The notes under the pieces: generated by a model
What the model saw: the letters and a program-made list of their open reading frames with translations, nothing else
What the model was told of the DNA's origin: nothing
Databases searched by the model: none
Origin: Clostridiales bacterium
GTDB lineage: Bacteria; Bacillota; Clostridia; Lachnospirales; WQUN01
DNA length: 38,172 nt
Direction: 5' to 3'
Assembly: GCA_031269465.1 (NCBI GenBank)
Contig: JAISZB010000311.1
Location: forward strand, 1-38,172
In this document: positions 24,605-35,500 of the stretch, one piece after another
Numbering within the stretch: position 1 is the stretch's first letter
How the letters are laid out: every line of letters starts with the position of its first letter
Position numbers and translations under genes: made by a program

Positions 24605-27600
24605 ATGTACAGTACAAAAACACACTCAACCGCATTCGCGCGAAAAATATTCGCCGCGATCCTGACGGCAGCGCTGCCGCTTACGCTTATCAACGCGCTC
24701 TCAATTCCGGCGCAGGCGGAAAGCCTCGGCACCGTCATAGACTTGTCGGACGCAGCGCCGCAAACCAGTGGCGACGGGTGGACATACGCGAGTAATGTAT
24801 ACACAATATCCACAGCGGCGGACGTCACTGTCACGGGCAACAACAGCGGCAGTCAGCGGCGAGTCGCGGTGGCGGCAAACGCGAAGAATGTCAAGGTGAC
24901 GCTCGACAGCGCGACGATTTCCGGGTTGGGAACAGGCCAGCCTGCGTTGCGGCTTAATAACGGCGCAGATGTGACGCTTACCATCGCCGGGGTGAGCACT
25001 TTGACAGGTGGCGTCGAGTGCGCTGGGATTCAAACCACCGGCGCGACGATTGCCATATATGGCGACGGCACGCTTGCGGCAACCGGCGGATCGAATGGTG
25101 CGGGGATCGGCGGCGGCCTTAGCGGCGCGGGGGGCAATATTTTTATAAGAGGCGGGACGATCACGGCAAGAGGCGGTAACTACAGCGCGGGGATCGGCGG
25201 CGGCGGCGGTTGGACCAGCAAAGTAAATTCGAGCGGCGGCGCTGGCGGAAATATCACCATCAGCGGCGGATTGGTCACGGCGAACGCTGGGACCAATGCG
25301 GCCGGGATCGGCGGCGGCAGCGGCTACTACTCCGCCAGCCCGGGCGGAAACATTACAATTAACGGAGGTACCGTCACGGCCACAGGCTCATACGTTTCAG
25401 GGATTGGCGGCGGCAGGAGCAGCAACAGCGCAAAGATCCAAGCCAGCGGCGGCACTGTCGTTATCAACGGAGGCAGCGTGAAGGGAACCATACAAAGTCG
25501 ACCCAAAAACAGCGGTAATACGGACGTTTACCTCATCTCTCTGACGGTGAGCGGCGTCAATAACGCAACAATCGACACCGCCGCGATAAGAGAAGCGCCA
25601 TACGGCGTAAAAGATGTGAAAACCGACGGGAACAAGCTGTACTTTTTTCTGGCGCAGAACGCAGCTGCAAGCGTGGGCGTTGTTGCCGGAGGGACGCTGT
25701 ACGCAAACGACGCGGTCAATGTGAACGGCGATACTGCCGCCGCCACGCTGACGGCGGTAATCGGCGACCCGGATTCACAGGCATTGTACACCGTGACCTA
25801 TGACGGCAACGGGGGAACCGGCGCTCCCGCTGCCGCGAGTTATCTAATGGGTACATCCGTTCGCGTCGAGGGCTTGGGCAATATGAAAAAGAACGGCTAT
25901 GCTTTCGGCGGCTGGACTATCGCGAGCGGCAATTTGAGCGATACTGTACAGCCGAACAACATTTTTCCGATGCCTGCGGCAGCGGTGAGGCTGACAGCGG
26001 TGTGGAACCAGAAAATCTTGAGTTTAGTGGATTCACAAACCGGGACGCTGATCTACGGCACGGCGGACAGCGCTACGTATGGGGTGACGACGGAAAACAT
26101 CGCGAGCGCCGCTTACCCTGTGACGCTGATAAACGCTCCGGAGGGCGTGACGGCAAGCAATATTGCTGTCAACAGCAGCGGCAGCGGCGTGCTGACGCTG
26201 AACTCCTCGGCGTCAACCCCGGCGGGGACATACAGCGGAATAACCGCGAAGGTAGACGACGCGGAGTCGGAGGCGTTCGCGCTGACGGTTGCCCCAAAGC
26301 TCATAACGGAGAGTATGATTGCCGCGATTCCGGCGCAGACCTATACTGGCGAGCAGCTTACGCCCGAACCCGCCGTGACGAACGGAGCGGCTCCGGCGCT
26401 CGAAAAAGGCGCTGATTTTGATTATTCCTATAACAGTAATACGAACGTCGGGCAAGCCAGCGTAACCGTAACGGGAAAGGGCGGCAACTACACCGGCGCG
26501 GCTGCGCAGACATTTGAAATCCAAAAACCCGGCACGACCGTAGAGCTCGCCGCTGAACCCGAGCAAGATGCAGTGTATGGCGACACCTTAGCGCTCAGTG
26601 TGAGAGTTCTCGGCGAAAACGGTTCTATTCCCAGGGGCTTCGTGAGGCTTTGGGATGATTACCAGCAAATCGGCGGCGAAACGGTTTTGTCGGATGGCAG
26701 GGCGAAAATAGCCATGCCCGCGCTGTCTGCGGGCGGCCACAATTTTGCTGTGGCGTACATCAACAGCGACGGCAACCACAAAGATTACAGCAGCGACGGA
26801 AACGGATATAGCGAATTAAATAGCTACAACGTCGCGAAAGCCCCAACAGCGGTGGCACTCACCGCCGAGACCGAGGCGAGCGCCGTCTACGGCAGCAGCG
26901 TCGCACTGACTGCGGTAATCAGCGGCGGCATGAATCCCAGTAGTACAGTGACATTTTTTGACGGTGAAACCCAAATCGGAGAAACCGCCGCTGTGGCAGA
27001 CGGCAGAGCTGAAAAAGAGATCCTAGGGCTGTCAGCGGGCAGCCACACTTTCAGAGCAGAATACTCCGGCGACGGGAACCACAACGGCAGCCAGGGCACG
27101 TTGTACGGCTTCAATATAGAAAAAGCCGCTCAGGCTGCGCTGACGGTAGAAAATCCGAGCGAAATAACGTATGGCTCCCCCGAATTCAAACTGACCGCAA
27201 GCGGCGGCAGTGGTGATGGCGGGGTCACGTTCGCGGCTGCGGACAACGGCGTTCTCAGCGTCGCGGCGGACGGCTCCGTGACGATTCTCGGCGCAGGCAG
27301 CGTTTGGGTCACAGCGACAAAAGCCTCGGACAGCAATTACAATCAGGCTTCAAGCGTGCCGCTTGAAATCATCGTGCACCCGCGCGACATAGCGCGCAAT
27401 GAGGTCATCGTCGAGGTTGCGGGCGACCGAACCTACACGGGCGAACAGCTTGCTCCGTCAATCGAGGTGACGGACAGCAGCGCGGCGATTACAGTCGGAG
27501 ACTGGGCGGCGGAATGGGGCGAGAATGTCAGTGTAGCGGGTGGCGGCAGCGTCACGATTCGGGGTCAAGGCAACTACGCCGGTCAGAAAACGCAGAGCTT

Positions 27601-28516
27601 CGATATCGAAAAAGCGGCGCCGGGATACACCGCGCCGGATAATCTTAGAGCGACAGTCGGGCGGACGCTCGCGGACGTGAAGTTGCCGGAACACTTCTCG
27701 TGGGAGGACGATACGTCAACGCTCGTGGGCGACGCGGGAAAAAGAATCTTTTTGGCGGCATATACGCCGCCTGACTCGGAGAATTATAACGTTGTGAGTG
27801 GCATAGAGGTCATCGTGACGGTCATAAGGCCGCACTATCCGCAGTTCGGCAACGAAAGCGGATCCGACGCGACACCGGAACCGTCCGCAACGGACGCGAC
27901 ACCGGAACCCGAACCGATGCCTGATGAGAGTTCGACGCCTGACGAGAGTACCTCGCCTGATGAAGATCCCGCGCCTGACGAGAGTCCCTCGCCCAAACCG
28001 CCCAAGAGCGGTGGCGCGCTCGATGCGTTCACGGACATTCCGATGGATGCGTGGTACTACGCCGACGTGGAGTGGGTCGTCAGCAAGGGCCTGTTTTACG
28101 GCACGAGCGGCTCGACTTTCAGCCCGAACGCTCCGATGACGCGCGCGATGATGATCACGGTTTTGGCCCGTGATGCTGGAATTGACGCGAACGGCGGCGC
28201 GACGTGGTATGAAAAAGCGCTGAATTGGGGCGTATCAACCGGCTTGACGGACGGGACAAACCCGAATAGCCCTATCACGCGGGAGCAACTTGCGACATTG
28301 CTCTACCGTTACGCGAAGTCGCCCTCCGTCGGCGGCAATCTCGCGGCGTTCAGCGACGTGAGCGATTACGCGAAGGACGCGATGGCGTGGGCTGTCGCGA
28401 CAGGACTGTTAGTCGGGCGCACAACCGCGACGCTCGCGCCGAAAGACGACGCGACGCGCGCAGAGGTTGCCGCGATATTGCATAGGTTCTTTGAAGAGGC
28501 CGCTCCGGCCGCATAG
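24605..28516 (+). CDS. Large secreted SLH-anchored protein with beta-helix, Ig-like and InlB-type repeats
   Basis: This 1303 aa surface protein has a signal peptide to about residue 38 (cleavage after AQA). Residues about 45-330 are a Gly-rich repetitive region with recurring AGIGGG and GGNI.I.GG.VTA units, resembling right-handed beta-helix carbohydrate-binding domains. A Listeria-Bacteroides (InlB B) repeat lies at about 394-468 (YTVTYDGNGG...FGGWT). YTGEQL-type MBG/YDG segments occur at about 570-645 and 940-1010, and two Ig-like repeats (AVYG...GxHxFxxxY) at about 650-840. An acidic Pro/Glu/Asp/Ser linker (about 1090-1136) precedes three SLH domains (about 1138-1300) that bind pyruvylated secondary wall polymer. 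The GAAGGAGG ribosome site is strong. GC content and codon use are clearly higher than in the catabolic locus, suggesting separate ancestry. A terminator follows. Confidence 0.9.
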   Translation: MYSTKTHSTAFARKIFAAILTAALPLTLINALSIPAQAESLGTVIDLSDAAPQTSGDGWTYASNVYTISTAADVTVTGNNSGSQRRVAVAANAKNVKVTLDSATISGLGTGQPALRLNNGADVTLTIAGVSTLTGGVECAGIQTTGATIAIYGDGTLAATGGSNGAGIGGGLSGAGGNIFIRGGTITARGGNYSAGIGGGGGWTSKVNSSGGAGGNITISGGLVTANAGTNAAGIGGGSGYYSASPGGNITINGGTVTATGSYVSGIGGGRSSNSAKIQASGGTVVINGGSVKGTIQSRPKNSGNTDVYLISLTVSGVNNATIDTAAIREAPYGVKDVKTDGNKLYFFLAQNAAASVGVVAGGTLYANDAVNVNGDTAAATLTAVIGDPDSQALYTVTYDGNGGTGAPAAASYLMGTSVRVEGLGNMKKNGYAFGGWTIASGNLSDTVQPNNIFPMPAAAVRLTAVWNQKILSLVDSQTGTLIYGTADSATYGVTTENIASAAYPVTLINAPEGVTASNIAVNSSGSGVLTLNSSASTPAGTYSGITAKVDDAESEAFALTVAPKLITESMIAAIPAQTYTGEQLTPEPAVTNGAAPALEKGADFDYSYNSNTNVGQASVTVTGKGGNYTGAAAQTFEIQKPGTTVELAAEPEQDAVYGDTLALSVRVLGENGSIPRGFVRLWDDYQQIGGETVLSDGRAKIAMPALSAGGHNFAVAYINSDGNHKDYSSDGNGYSELNSYNVAKAPTAVALTAETEASAVYGSSVALTAVISGGMNPSSTVTFFDGETQIGETAAVADGRAEKEILGLSAGSHTFRAEYSGDGNHNGSQGTLYGFNIEKAAQAALTVENPSEITYGSPEFKLTASGGSGDGGVTFAAADNGVLSVAADGSVTILGAGSVWVTATKASDSNYNQASSVPLEIIVHPRDIARNEVIVEVAGDRTYTGEQLAPSIEVTDSSAAITVGDWAAEWGENVSVAGGGSVTIRGQGNYAGQKTQSFDIEKAAPGYTAPDNLRATVGRTLADVKLPEHFSWEDDTSTLVGDAGKRIFLAAYTPPDSENYNVVSGIEVIVTVIRPHYPQFGNESGSDATPEPSATDATPEPEPMPDESSTPDESTSPDEDPAPDESPSPKPPKSGGALDAFTDIPMDAWYYADVEWVVSKGLFYGTSGSTFSPNAPMTRAMMITVLARDAGIDANGGATWYEKALNWGVSTGLTDGTNPNSPITREQLATLLYRYAKSPSVGGNLAAFSDVSDYAKDAMAWAVATGLLVGRTTATLAPKDDATRAEVAAILHRFFEEAAPAA

Positions 28517-28540
28517 AAACATGAAGTAAAGAGTTGACTC

Positions 28541-28585
28541 GAAAGCCTGTCTGACGAAAAGCCCGGCAGGCAGGCTTTCGTCTTT
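28541..28585 (+). terminator. Intrinsic terminator after the first SLH protein
   Basis: GAAAGCCTGTCTG on the left pairs with CAGGCAGGCTTTC on the right (one interruption) around a short loop, followed by GTCTTTG. It begins 24 nt after the stop codon at 28516. Confidence 0.8.
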
Positions 28586-29805
28586 GCTCGCTAAAAATAT
28601 AAAGCGCAAGGAGCGGAGCGCATCGGAAGGACTTTAACTGGCGGTATACTCAAGCCGCCTAAAGAGGCGGGGGCTTCCCGCGCCATGCGCATATCGACGC
28701 GGGAATTGCGCAGGCCTGCCCCACGTAGCACGCAACTATTTATTTTTGATTTCAGGCCGTTAGTTGATTTAGCTTCTTAATGCTCTGGATTTATACTGCT
28801 TTTTATTGGTATATTATGGTATAAGTGATACAGGCTGTGAGAGATCTTTGCCCTATATCTTAATGGCTGGCTGTTGATGTCTGTACAGCCGCAGGCAGAG
28901 GGATGCTTCAGCCTTAACTCGAAATCCCAGCCACTGCAGCATAGCGTAAAAGGTAGTATGATAATGCGCCTCCTGTTCTATATTCAGCTGATAAGGTATG
29001 AAAGCAAACAGGCAGTTCAGAATTTCCGCCAATTTTTCACGAATAAAACGCCGTAAGCATTATGAACATTTTATCATAGTCTTAAGTAAACCACAGCCAC
29101 CTTTTATTCTAGCATTGTACTATCCGTCACCGAATCGAATGTCTTATATTCTCATGTTTGCGCTATGAACTGCCGCAAAGCCGCCCTATTGGGGATTTTC
29201 TCAGCGGTATGCAGTTAGATGAGTAAATCATCGATATTATCAAAGGTCTGTTATACTAATTCCAAATGTGCATTTTGGAAGCGACATTTACGGGCAAGCA
29301 AAGGCATGAAAACGACACGGCTGCCTGATCAAATGAATCTCAAAACCCTCAAGCCGATGCAGATATTCCGGAAAGCTACGGATCTTCAGATGCAGTTTCC
29401 CCACAGGGGGAAGACAAGGATAAAAAAGGCAGGAAATCCAGGCAGACCGACAAAAAGGAAGCTTTATTCCATAAAAGGCAGGAAACTCAGTTTCTAAATT
29501 TGCTTTCGTCTGATTCAGTTCTATTTTGCAACATCATCCGCAAAGGTTGCAAAGGCGTCTTGCGTCTCGCCCTCCGGCTCGGCTTCCGCGCCGGCCGCGC
29601 GTTTCGAGCGCGGGGCGGGCGCGGCGGCCATCGATGCGGCGCCCGCCTTCCAGCCGGCTGTGTGCAGCGGCTGGCGTTCGAACGCTGGATCTTTTGGCCC
29701 CGCATCCGCCCGCATGCGCGTTTCTCCCGGCGCAGCCCGCCCGCCAGATGGGATCGCGGAGCTCCTTCGATCCGTGCGGAGCGCTCCGCCCACCCATGCC
29801 GCGGC
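28586..29805. other. Region without a supported gene; start of a GC-rich island
   Basis: No intact gene was seen. Near 28653-28680 a hairpin (CAAGCCGCC / GGCGGGGGCTT) followed by CCCGCG...CGCGGG resembles the ends of IS200/IS605-type elements, but no transposase is present. A hydrophilic plus-strand frame at about 29310-29510 (DADIPESYGSSDAVSPQGED, then many Lys/Arg) looks protein-like but has an internal stop and no start. From about 29570 the sequence becomes very GC-rich, up to about 30000, unlike everything around it. Open frames there on both strands are probably by-products of the high GC. Confidence 0.45.
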
Positions 29806-29860
29806 TTTCCTTCCGGAGAGCCGCCGGCTGCGTGCGCAGCCTGGGCTCTCCGGAAGGAAA
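29806..29860. repeat. Very long nested hairpin in the GC-rich island
   Basis: Perfect 17-base arms (29806-29822, starting TTTCCTTCC; 29844-29860, ending GGAAGGAAA) enclose a second perfect palindrome, GGCTGCG-TG-CGCAGCC. Nearly all 55 bases can pair. It is not followed by a T-tract and is far larger than the terminators in the window. It may be a mobile-element end, a recombination site or an extruding cruciform. No gene is assigned to it. Confidence 0.8.
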
Positions 29861-29989
29861 ACTGCGCCTAAGCGGGCGCGCATGCTCCACGTCTCGCATA
29901 AAACGGCGCGGAATCGGCGCGGGGGATTTTCCGCGGAAGCTGCGCCGCCAGGCCCGCCGCCTTCCGCAAATGGCCTATGCGGCGGGCGT

Positions 29990-30800
29990 TCAGGCTACGT
30001 ACAGCTTTAAAATCCCTTCATCCTCCATGTTTCCCCTTCTTGTGCCGTTGACGGTGTTTTCTGCGTATTCCCTAAGGCTTTGCGTGTGCATCGTTTCGAT
30101 TCCTTCGTTTAATTTCATCTGCGCTCCGATCCCCATGCGGCAAGACGCATGGAAAATGCCGGACATGCTCCAATAGTTCGCAATCGTCTGCATGCCCCCT
30201 GCTTGATGCGAGTCGAATCCAACCGCTTTCAGGCTTTGAAAAAAGGCTTCGATTTGCCGTCTCCATCCGCAGATCTCCAAAATTCCCTTTGATTCGATTG
30301 ATGTGTCGGCGCAGGCGGACGCCTTGGGCGCCTGCCCTTGAAACCCGCCTTCAGTCCAAGCTGCGGCTGCCGCCGCATTTTTTATGCCGTTCAGATCGCC
30401 TTCATATCTATATGCTATGTACACTCGGCCGCCGGCTGATATCTTGAAAGCGTCCTCAAGTTTGATGGATTTTGCAAATTGCTTGGCGCCGGCCATGATT
30501 TTTTTGCCTTTTGCGCCGGATGATCCGCTGCCGATCTTGCGATTTGCCTTCATATTTGCGATAATGCCATATCTATGGGATTTCCCTTCTTTTGCCGCCT
30601 GAACATGATCTTTTTGGACTTGTCCTTCACACTTTCAAATGTCATTACAGCTGTGCTGCCAGCTCTGAATTCAAGCCTCGCAGCCATCATGGCAATCGCG
30701 AAATCCCTTTTTCCCCATTTTTTCCAGCGGAAGCAGGCGAGGAGCCGTCTTTGAATCTGATTGTGAAGAGCCAGCCGCACTCGATGCATTTATGCATGGC
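29990..30800 (-). pseudogene. Decayed IS4-type DDE transposase
   Basis: On the minus strand the C-terminal frame (30553 to 29990) contains ILEICGWRRQIEAFFQSLK. The spacing R-x3-E-x6-K is the IS4-family signature (YREK) that carries the catalytic Glu, with the Tyr replaced by Cys. Upstream, in another frame, CGWLFTIRFKDGS at about 30740-30790 is a second transposase-like scrap, and a stop/frameshift near 30550 separates them. The N-terminal part with the first Asp residues is not recognisable. A second copy of the FTIRFKDGS segment occurs at about 31388-31425, pointing to two overlapping or nested insertions. Confidence 0.6.
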
Positions 30801-31453
30801 AGGCTCACAGGCGCAGGGGCTGTCCTTCGTAATGGCGAAAACTTTTCCTGCCTGTAAAAATCGCGTTATTTTCGTCAGAGAAAAGACAGCATTAACAGGC
30901 TTCTGAATGTATAGGATTTTTTAAGTAGCAAATTAATTACCTTTATATGTTTATTTGTAGAACAAGTTACTAGTTTTCATCAGTTTTTACACGCCCAACT
31001 TTTCCAGGGAACGATTTCTCAGTTTGTCCATCATCTTGTAGAAAGAAAAGTAGCTTGGTTGCTAGCTCGACGGTTTCGAATTCTATGGAAACCGTTTCTT
31101 TTCTCTTAGCTGAGTGGTGTATTTTAAAGGTTTGAAAGGGATAGTATCAACAGTTTGCAGTTAGGATACTAAACAAAATCAAGCTGTGCATGCACAATCT
31201 TGTGTTGTGTTTAAATTTTCTGCCAAAGACATATAAAATGGTTTAGGCTATAATTAATTCAAGTAGGAAGTACTTCGCTTGCAGAAAATGATTAGTGTCA
31301 GCTCCTGTTTTGTTCTTATCAACGAATTTCAATCCGCTTTTTTTGGATTGTCCTTGTCCACTGCTATTTTTCGCGTGAAATCGTCGCTGAGCCGTCTTTG
31401 AACCAGATTATAAAGAGCCAGCCATAGCCGACGCGTTTATTCATTGACGGCCA
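30801..31453. other. AT-rich stretch between two transposase relics
   Basis: There is no intact gene. A minus-strand open segment at about 30970-31146 (KIHHSAKRKETVSIEFETVE, ending GKVGRVKTDEN) is protein-like but begins after a stop without a start codon or ribosome site; I do not recognise it and take it as a gene tail. At 31388-31425 the sequence repeats about 35 bases of 30741-30776 with few changes (GAGCCGTCTTTGAA...AAGAGCCAGCC), a fragment of the same transposase type. Confidence 0.4.
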
Positions 31454-32435
31454 GTGTGGTTGCAAAAGAAGCAGCAGCTCCAGCTTAGAGGCGCTCATTC
31501 AGGTAGTTTTATGGCAGCCCCTATAACACCAGTAAATTCAATGAGTTTAAAGACATGCATTAACCTGTCGGATAGAGATGCAAAAAGAAAGCGACCAACT
31601 AATGCCAAGTATAGCGGGGACGACATAAGCGGAGTGCTCAGCGAAAGCTCAATTCCTTTCCATTTTGTCGGCGACCTTAAACTTAACTGGCACCCTGAAT
31701 TGCTTGATATCCCATGATGAAGCCTTAAAGCAGCCTATCGCATGTCGGACAACAAAAACGGCATTTGGACGTGAGTTTACGGCCGTCATGCCGTATAGCC
31801 CCGAGCTTTGCAAAAGCCAGCTTGGAGGGGTCGGCCACAACGCGGAAAAAGGCGCTGCCTGGCTCCAAGAACTTCAGGAATCCTTATTGAAATGGGAGCG
31901 GGGGGAAGCGCGCAAATGGCGAAAACCTGGCATTAAGGGTGTTGGCAGGATTGCTTCTTCTATATTATCCGCAGTGCATATGAAAGAAATTTTCATCTAC
32001 GACATTAAAAGGCCAACTGATTTGCCTCCCTGTCTTTTCTACTTGGCGACGCTTGAGAACCTGAACATTGCTGTTCTTGGCAAGCCGTTCCTATTCACGG
32101 ATCGTTCTGATTGGACAAATGGGCAAATTGTTGGAGCATGCCGAAGCCAGCATCACGTTGAGGAAGCTTTTAAGCGAATGAGAGACCCCGAATATCCGAC
32201 TTTTCGGCCAGCATATCATTTTACCGGCTCGAAGATGCGGGTAGATGCCTTTTACTGCGCGCCTGCACTTCTCCTGCCGATCCTTTTGAATCGTGAACTC
32301 CAAGCATGGGGATCGCATCAGCATACACCGCATGCTGAAGATTTTTCAGTAGGCTCAGCAAGTAATCCCCATCCCGAGAATAATACATATGGAAAACAAA
32401 TTGCAACTTCATATAGTGGCTTGAAGAAATTGTAA
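31454..32435 (+). pseudogene. Frameshifted IS1634-type (IS4 superfamily) transposase
   Basis: The first frame (to 31717) ends FHFVGDLKLNWHPELLDIP-stop; the next frame takes over directly at HDEALKQPIACRTTKTAFG, giving the continuous VG.L...PELL.IP...YRTTK..FG block of IS1634 transposases, so one frameshift lies near 31713-31716. Further on, GKPFLFTDRSDWTNGQI and CRSQHHVEEAFKRMRDP, then FRPAYHFTGSKMRVDAFYC, are the conserved catalytic C-terminal region including the DDE glutamate. The C-terminus after LLNRELQAWG appears frameshifted again. The N-terminal part is missing, since an intact enzyme is about 500-600 aa. It is inactive as read. Confidence 0.8.
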
Positions 32436-32599
32436 AATTGTGTTAAGAAAAATATAATTTACTGCAATATATTTAGTTGGCTGTATTACATTTTTCTCTC
32501 TGGAATCTTTGCTATGAGCGCCTTCTGGCTCTTCTTTAAACTTAACTGCTAAATTCGGGCTAGAATAGAAACTCAATAAAATTCAGGAGGTTTTTATCA

Positions 32600-35500
32600 A
32601 TGAGAATCTGCAAAAGAATTCTCGCAATGTTGCTTGCACTCACGCTTATCGTGAGCATCGCGCCACAACTGGTGTTTGCGGCGGGCAACAGTTATACGGA
32701 CGTACCGCCCAATCACTGGGCTAGCGGCGTTATCGCCCGTTGGTCTGGTGACGGGTACGGCGTACTCCAGGGCAACGGCGACGGCACGTTTTCGCCGTCC
32801 AAGGGGTTGACGCTGGGTGAATTGGCGACAATCCTCTCAAAGACGTTCGGCTACTCCGAGCGCATATCAGCTGACGTTACCCCAGGCTGGGCAGACGAAG
32901 CTGTGGAAAAGGCCATCGCAGCGGGCGTTGTAGCTAAGGCGCCGGCGATTGAGGCAAGCGCTAGCGTCACCCGCGAACAGGCAATCAAATACATATCAAT
33001 TGCATATGGCATCGCGCCTGCAGAAGGCAACACTACGTTCGCGGATGATTCAGTTATCGGCACTGAGTATAAACCGTATGTCAAGGCTTTTCAGCAACTT
33101 GGGTACATAGTCGGCAAGGGAAATAACGATTTTGACCCCAAATCCGCTTACACCCGCGCCGAGGCAATGAAAGTAATCGACAATACCACGAGTGAAATCG
33201 CCGACATCTCCGTAAGCGGACATACATATGATAGAGACCTGATTGTACGCAAGTCTGGTGTTACAGTCAAGGACACCACTGTCAACCATGACTTGATTAT
33301 CGGACAAGGCATTGGAAACGGCGAGATTAAACTTGACAACGTGACAATTGCCGGACAACTTCTTGCGTTTGGCGGTGGCTCGATCTCCGTTGTGGTAAAA
33401 GAAGGGTATAAAATCTCGTCAACGCTTGCAGATAAAGCGTTCGGGCAACCGTTGCGCCTTGAAGGTGCATTTGGGACTATTATTGTAGCAAACGGCACAA
33501 AAGCCGTCATCACAGGCAAAGTTGACAAGCTGGTCATTCTCGGCAACGCCGAGGTTGTGCTAAATAACGCTATGGTTGAAGCAATTGAGGTTAACGGCGA
33601 CAATGTTAAGCTTATTGCCAATATCGGCAACGCGCTAGAAAATGCAGTCGTAGATGCGAATACTGTCATCATCAGCGGCGACGGCACAGTTAAGTATGTC
33701 AGAGTCACCGAAAAAGCAAAGAGCGGTGTTGAAGTACTCACCGTTCCTACGAAGGTCACCGTTCACGCAAATGCTGGATCGGTCAAAACAAAAAATGGAA
33801 TAATACAACCTGGCACGACCGTGACTACGACTAATCCGTCAATCGGATGGACAGGTGGGGGATATTCAGGAGGCGGCAGTAGCTCTGCTACAACAACTCC
33901 GCCCGCGACGCCAACAACAACTCCGCCCGCGACGCCAACAACAACTCCGCCCGCGACGCCAACAACAACTCCGTCCGCGACGCCAACAACAACTCCGTCC
34001 GCGACGCCAACAACAACTCCGTCCGCGACGCCAACGATTGCTCTACCTAATGATGATTTCTCGCTATACTCTGTTACAGATGTTCTTTCTGCTGGCAACA
34101 GCATTATGGTAGAGACGACTGCAACAGGAAATGCCATCCTTGATGTAAGAGTATTATCCGATGTCACTGGAATCAGCACTTCTTGGGAAAGCGGCAATTT
34201 GCTTTCAAGCGGACAAACTTATCTTGATGAAGCTGTAGAAAAAGAATTTATAGCTGTTGAGGTCTCATCGGCACTCCCGGAATACTTTGTTGTTGTTGCT
34301 ACCCTTAGAGAAGAAAATGGAAACGAGCTGTGCGATCCCTATATATTCATCGAAAACACTAAAGCCTACGAGTCCTATGAGAGCAAAACTGTAGAGGACT
34401 TCGACAACGAACGCGTTATTAACTTGGATGATGATGACACGAATAACTTTATGGTTGTATCAGAAGGCATACCCTATATCCAAGCGGGTGCAAACGGGCA
34501 TGATTTTCTTGATGCAACGCAGTCTGATATCGGTATTTTTGTCATTGCCAATGCTAGTGAAACAGTAGCAGAACTCGTCAGTGGTGATCGACTTGTTATA
34601 GCAGGTGAGGATAATATGATATACCTCATCAAAATCATTCACATATCAAACGAAAATAGTAATGTCACCATTAATGCAACCATAGATCCTGCTATCGGTG
34701 AATTTGTTGAATACATTAAGATAGACATTGATGGTGTCGAATTTGGCGAGCCAATAATGGACATGTCCGATGCTGATGAAGGCGTTATCTTGCTTGATGA
34801 TGATGATGGCTATGATTTAACAATCGATCATTCTGACGATGCACCATTTGTGGACAGTCTTATAGACATCCCGGAAGAAGATGCAATGTCAATGGCTGGC
34901 GCTGCTATTTATGCGACAGCACGAGCGCCTCTATTGCGCGACGACATCGATGCAGGGGGTTCGGCGAGCGGGTCAATCAGCCTCGAGATCGGCTTTGAAC
35001 GTGATCCTGTTGAGATTAGCGGAAAGGTAGAACTAAAAGGTACGGTCTCGGCAAAACTCGTCTATGACATAGTGCTGTTTGGAGCAGACTATTTTGAGTG
35101 CAAAGTTTCAGCAGGAATCGAAACTGAGGCCCAAATAAAGGTCGAATTGAAAAGAGAGGGCGAAACAAGTTCGTCTGTCGAAATAAATTTGGGCACGGCA
35201 TATTTACCAACCCCCATTGCAGGTCTGACTGTCAAAGCTGAAGTATCGGCTCCATTCAAGTGGGAATTAAGCGCAGACCTTGCGGCGACAGCAAATGCTG
35301 AGATTGAAACTGGGGTTCGCTTCGGCACTGTGGGATTTGAGCCATTCCTCACTAAATCATTAAACGCCGATCTGAAGGTTGAGGGGGATGCTTCCATTAC
35401 ATACGGGCCCAAGATAGCTCTGGGCATTAGCTTCCTTAATTCGTTGGAGGCAAAAATGACTACTGAGGCAGGGGCAGAGGTTAAGGGAACCGCAACACTA

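Noticed and set aside
28653..28700. IS200/IS605-like end hairpins
   Set aside because: Only a superficial likeness (GC hairpin plus GGGGGCTT); no TnpA or TnpB fragment was found nearby, so it is noted only in the gap entry.
29526..30176. Long plus-strand frames in the GC-rich island
   Set aside because: High GC removes stop codons in all frames. The products are Arg/Pro/Ala-rich, without motifs or ribosome sites, and several frames on both strands are open together.
33890..34034. Regular short repeats that could be taken for a CRISPR array
   Set aside because: The units are directly adjacent without spacers, in frame, and encode a typical Thr/Pro linker; there are no cas genes.
33763..34197. 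144-codon minus-strand frame rich in VVVGVADG repeats
   Set aside because: It is the antisense reading of the Thr/Pro-encoding 24-bp repeat inside the giant SLH gene.
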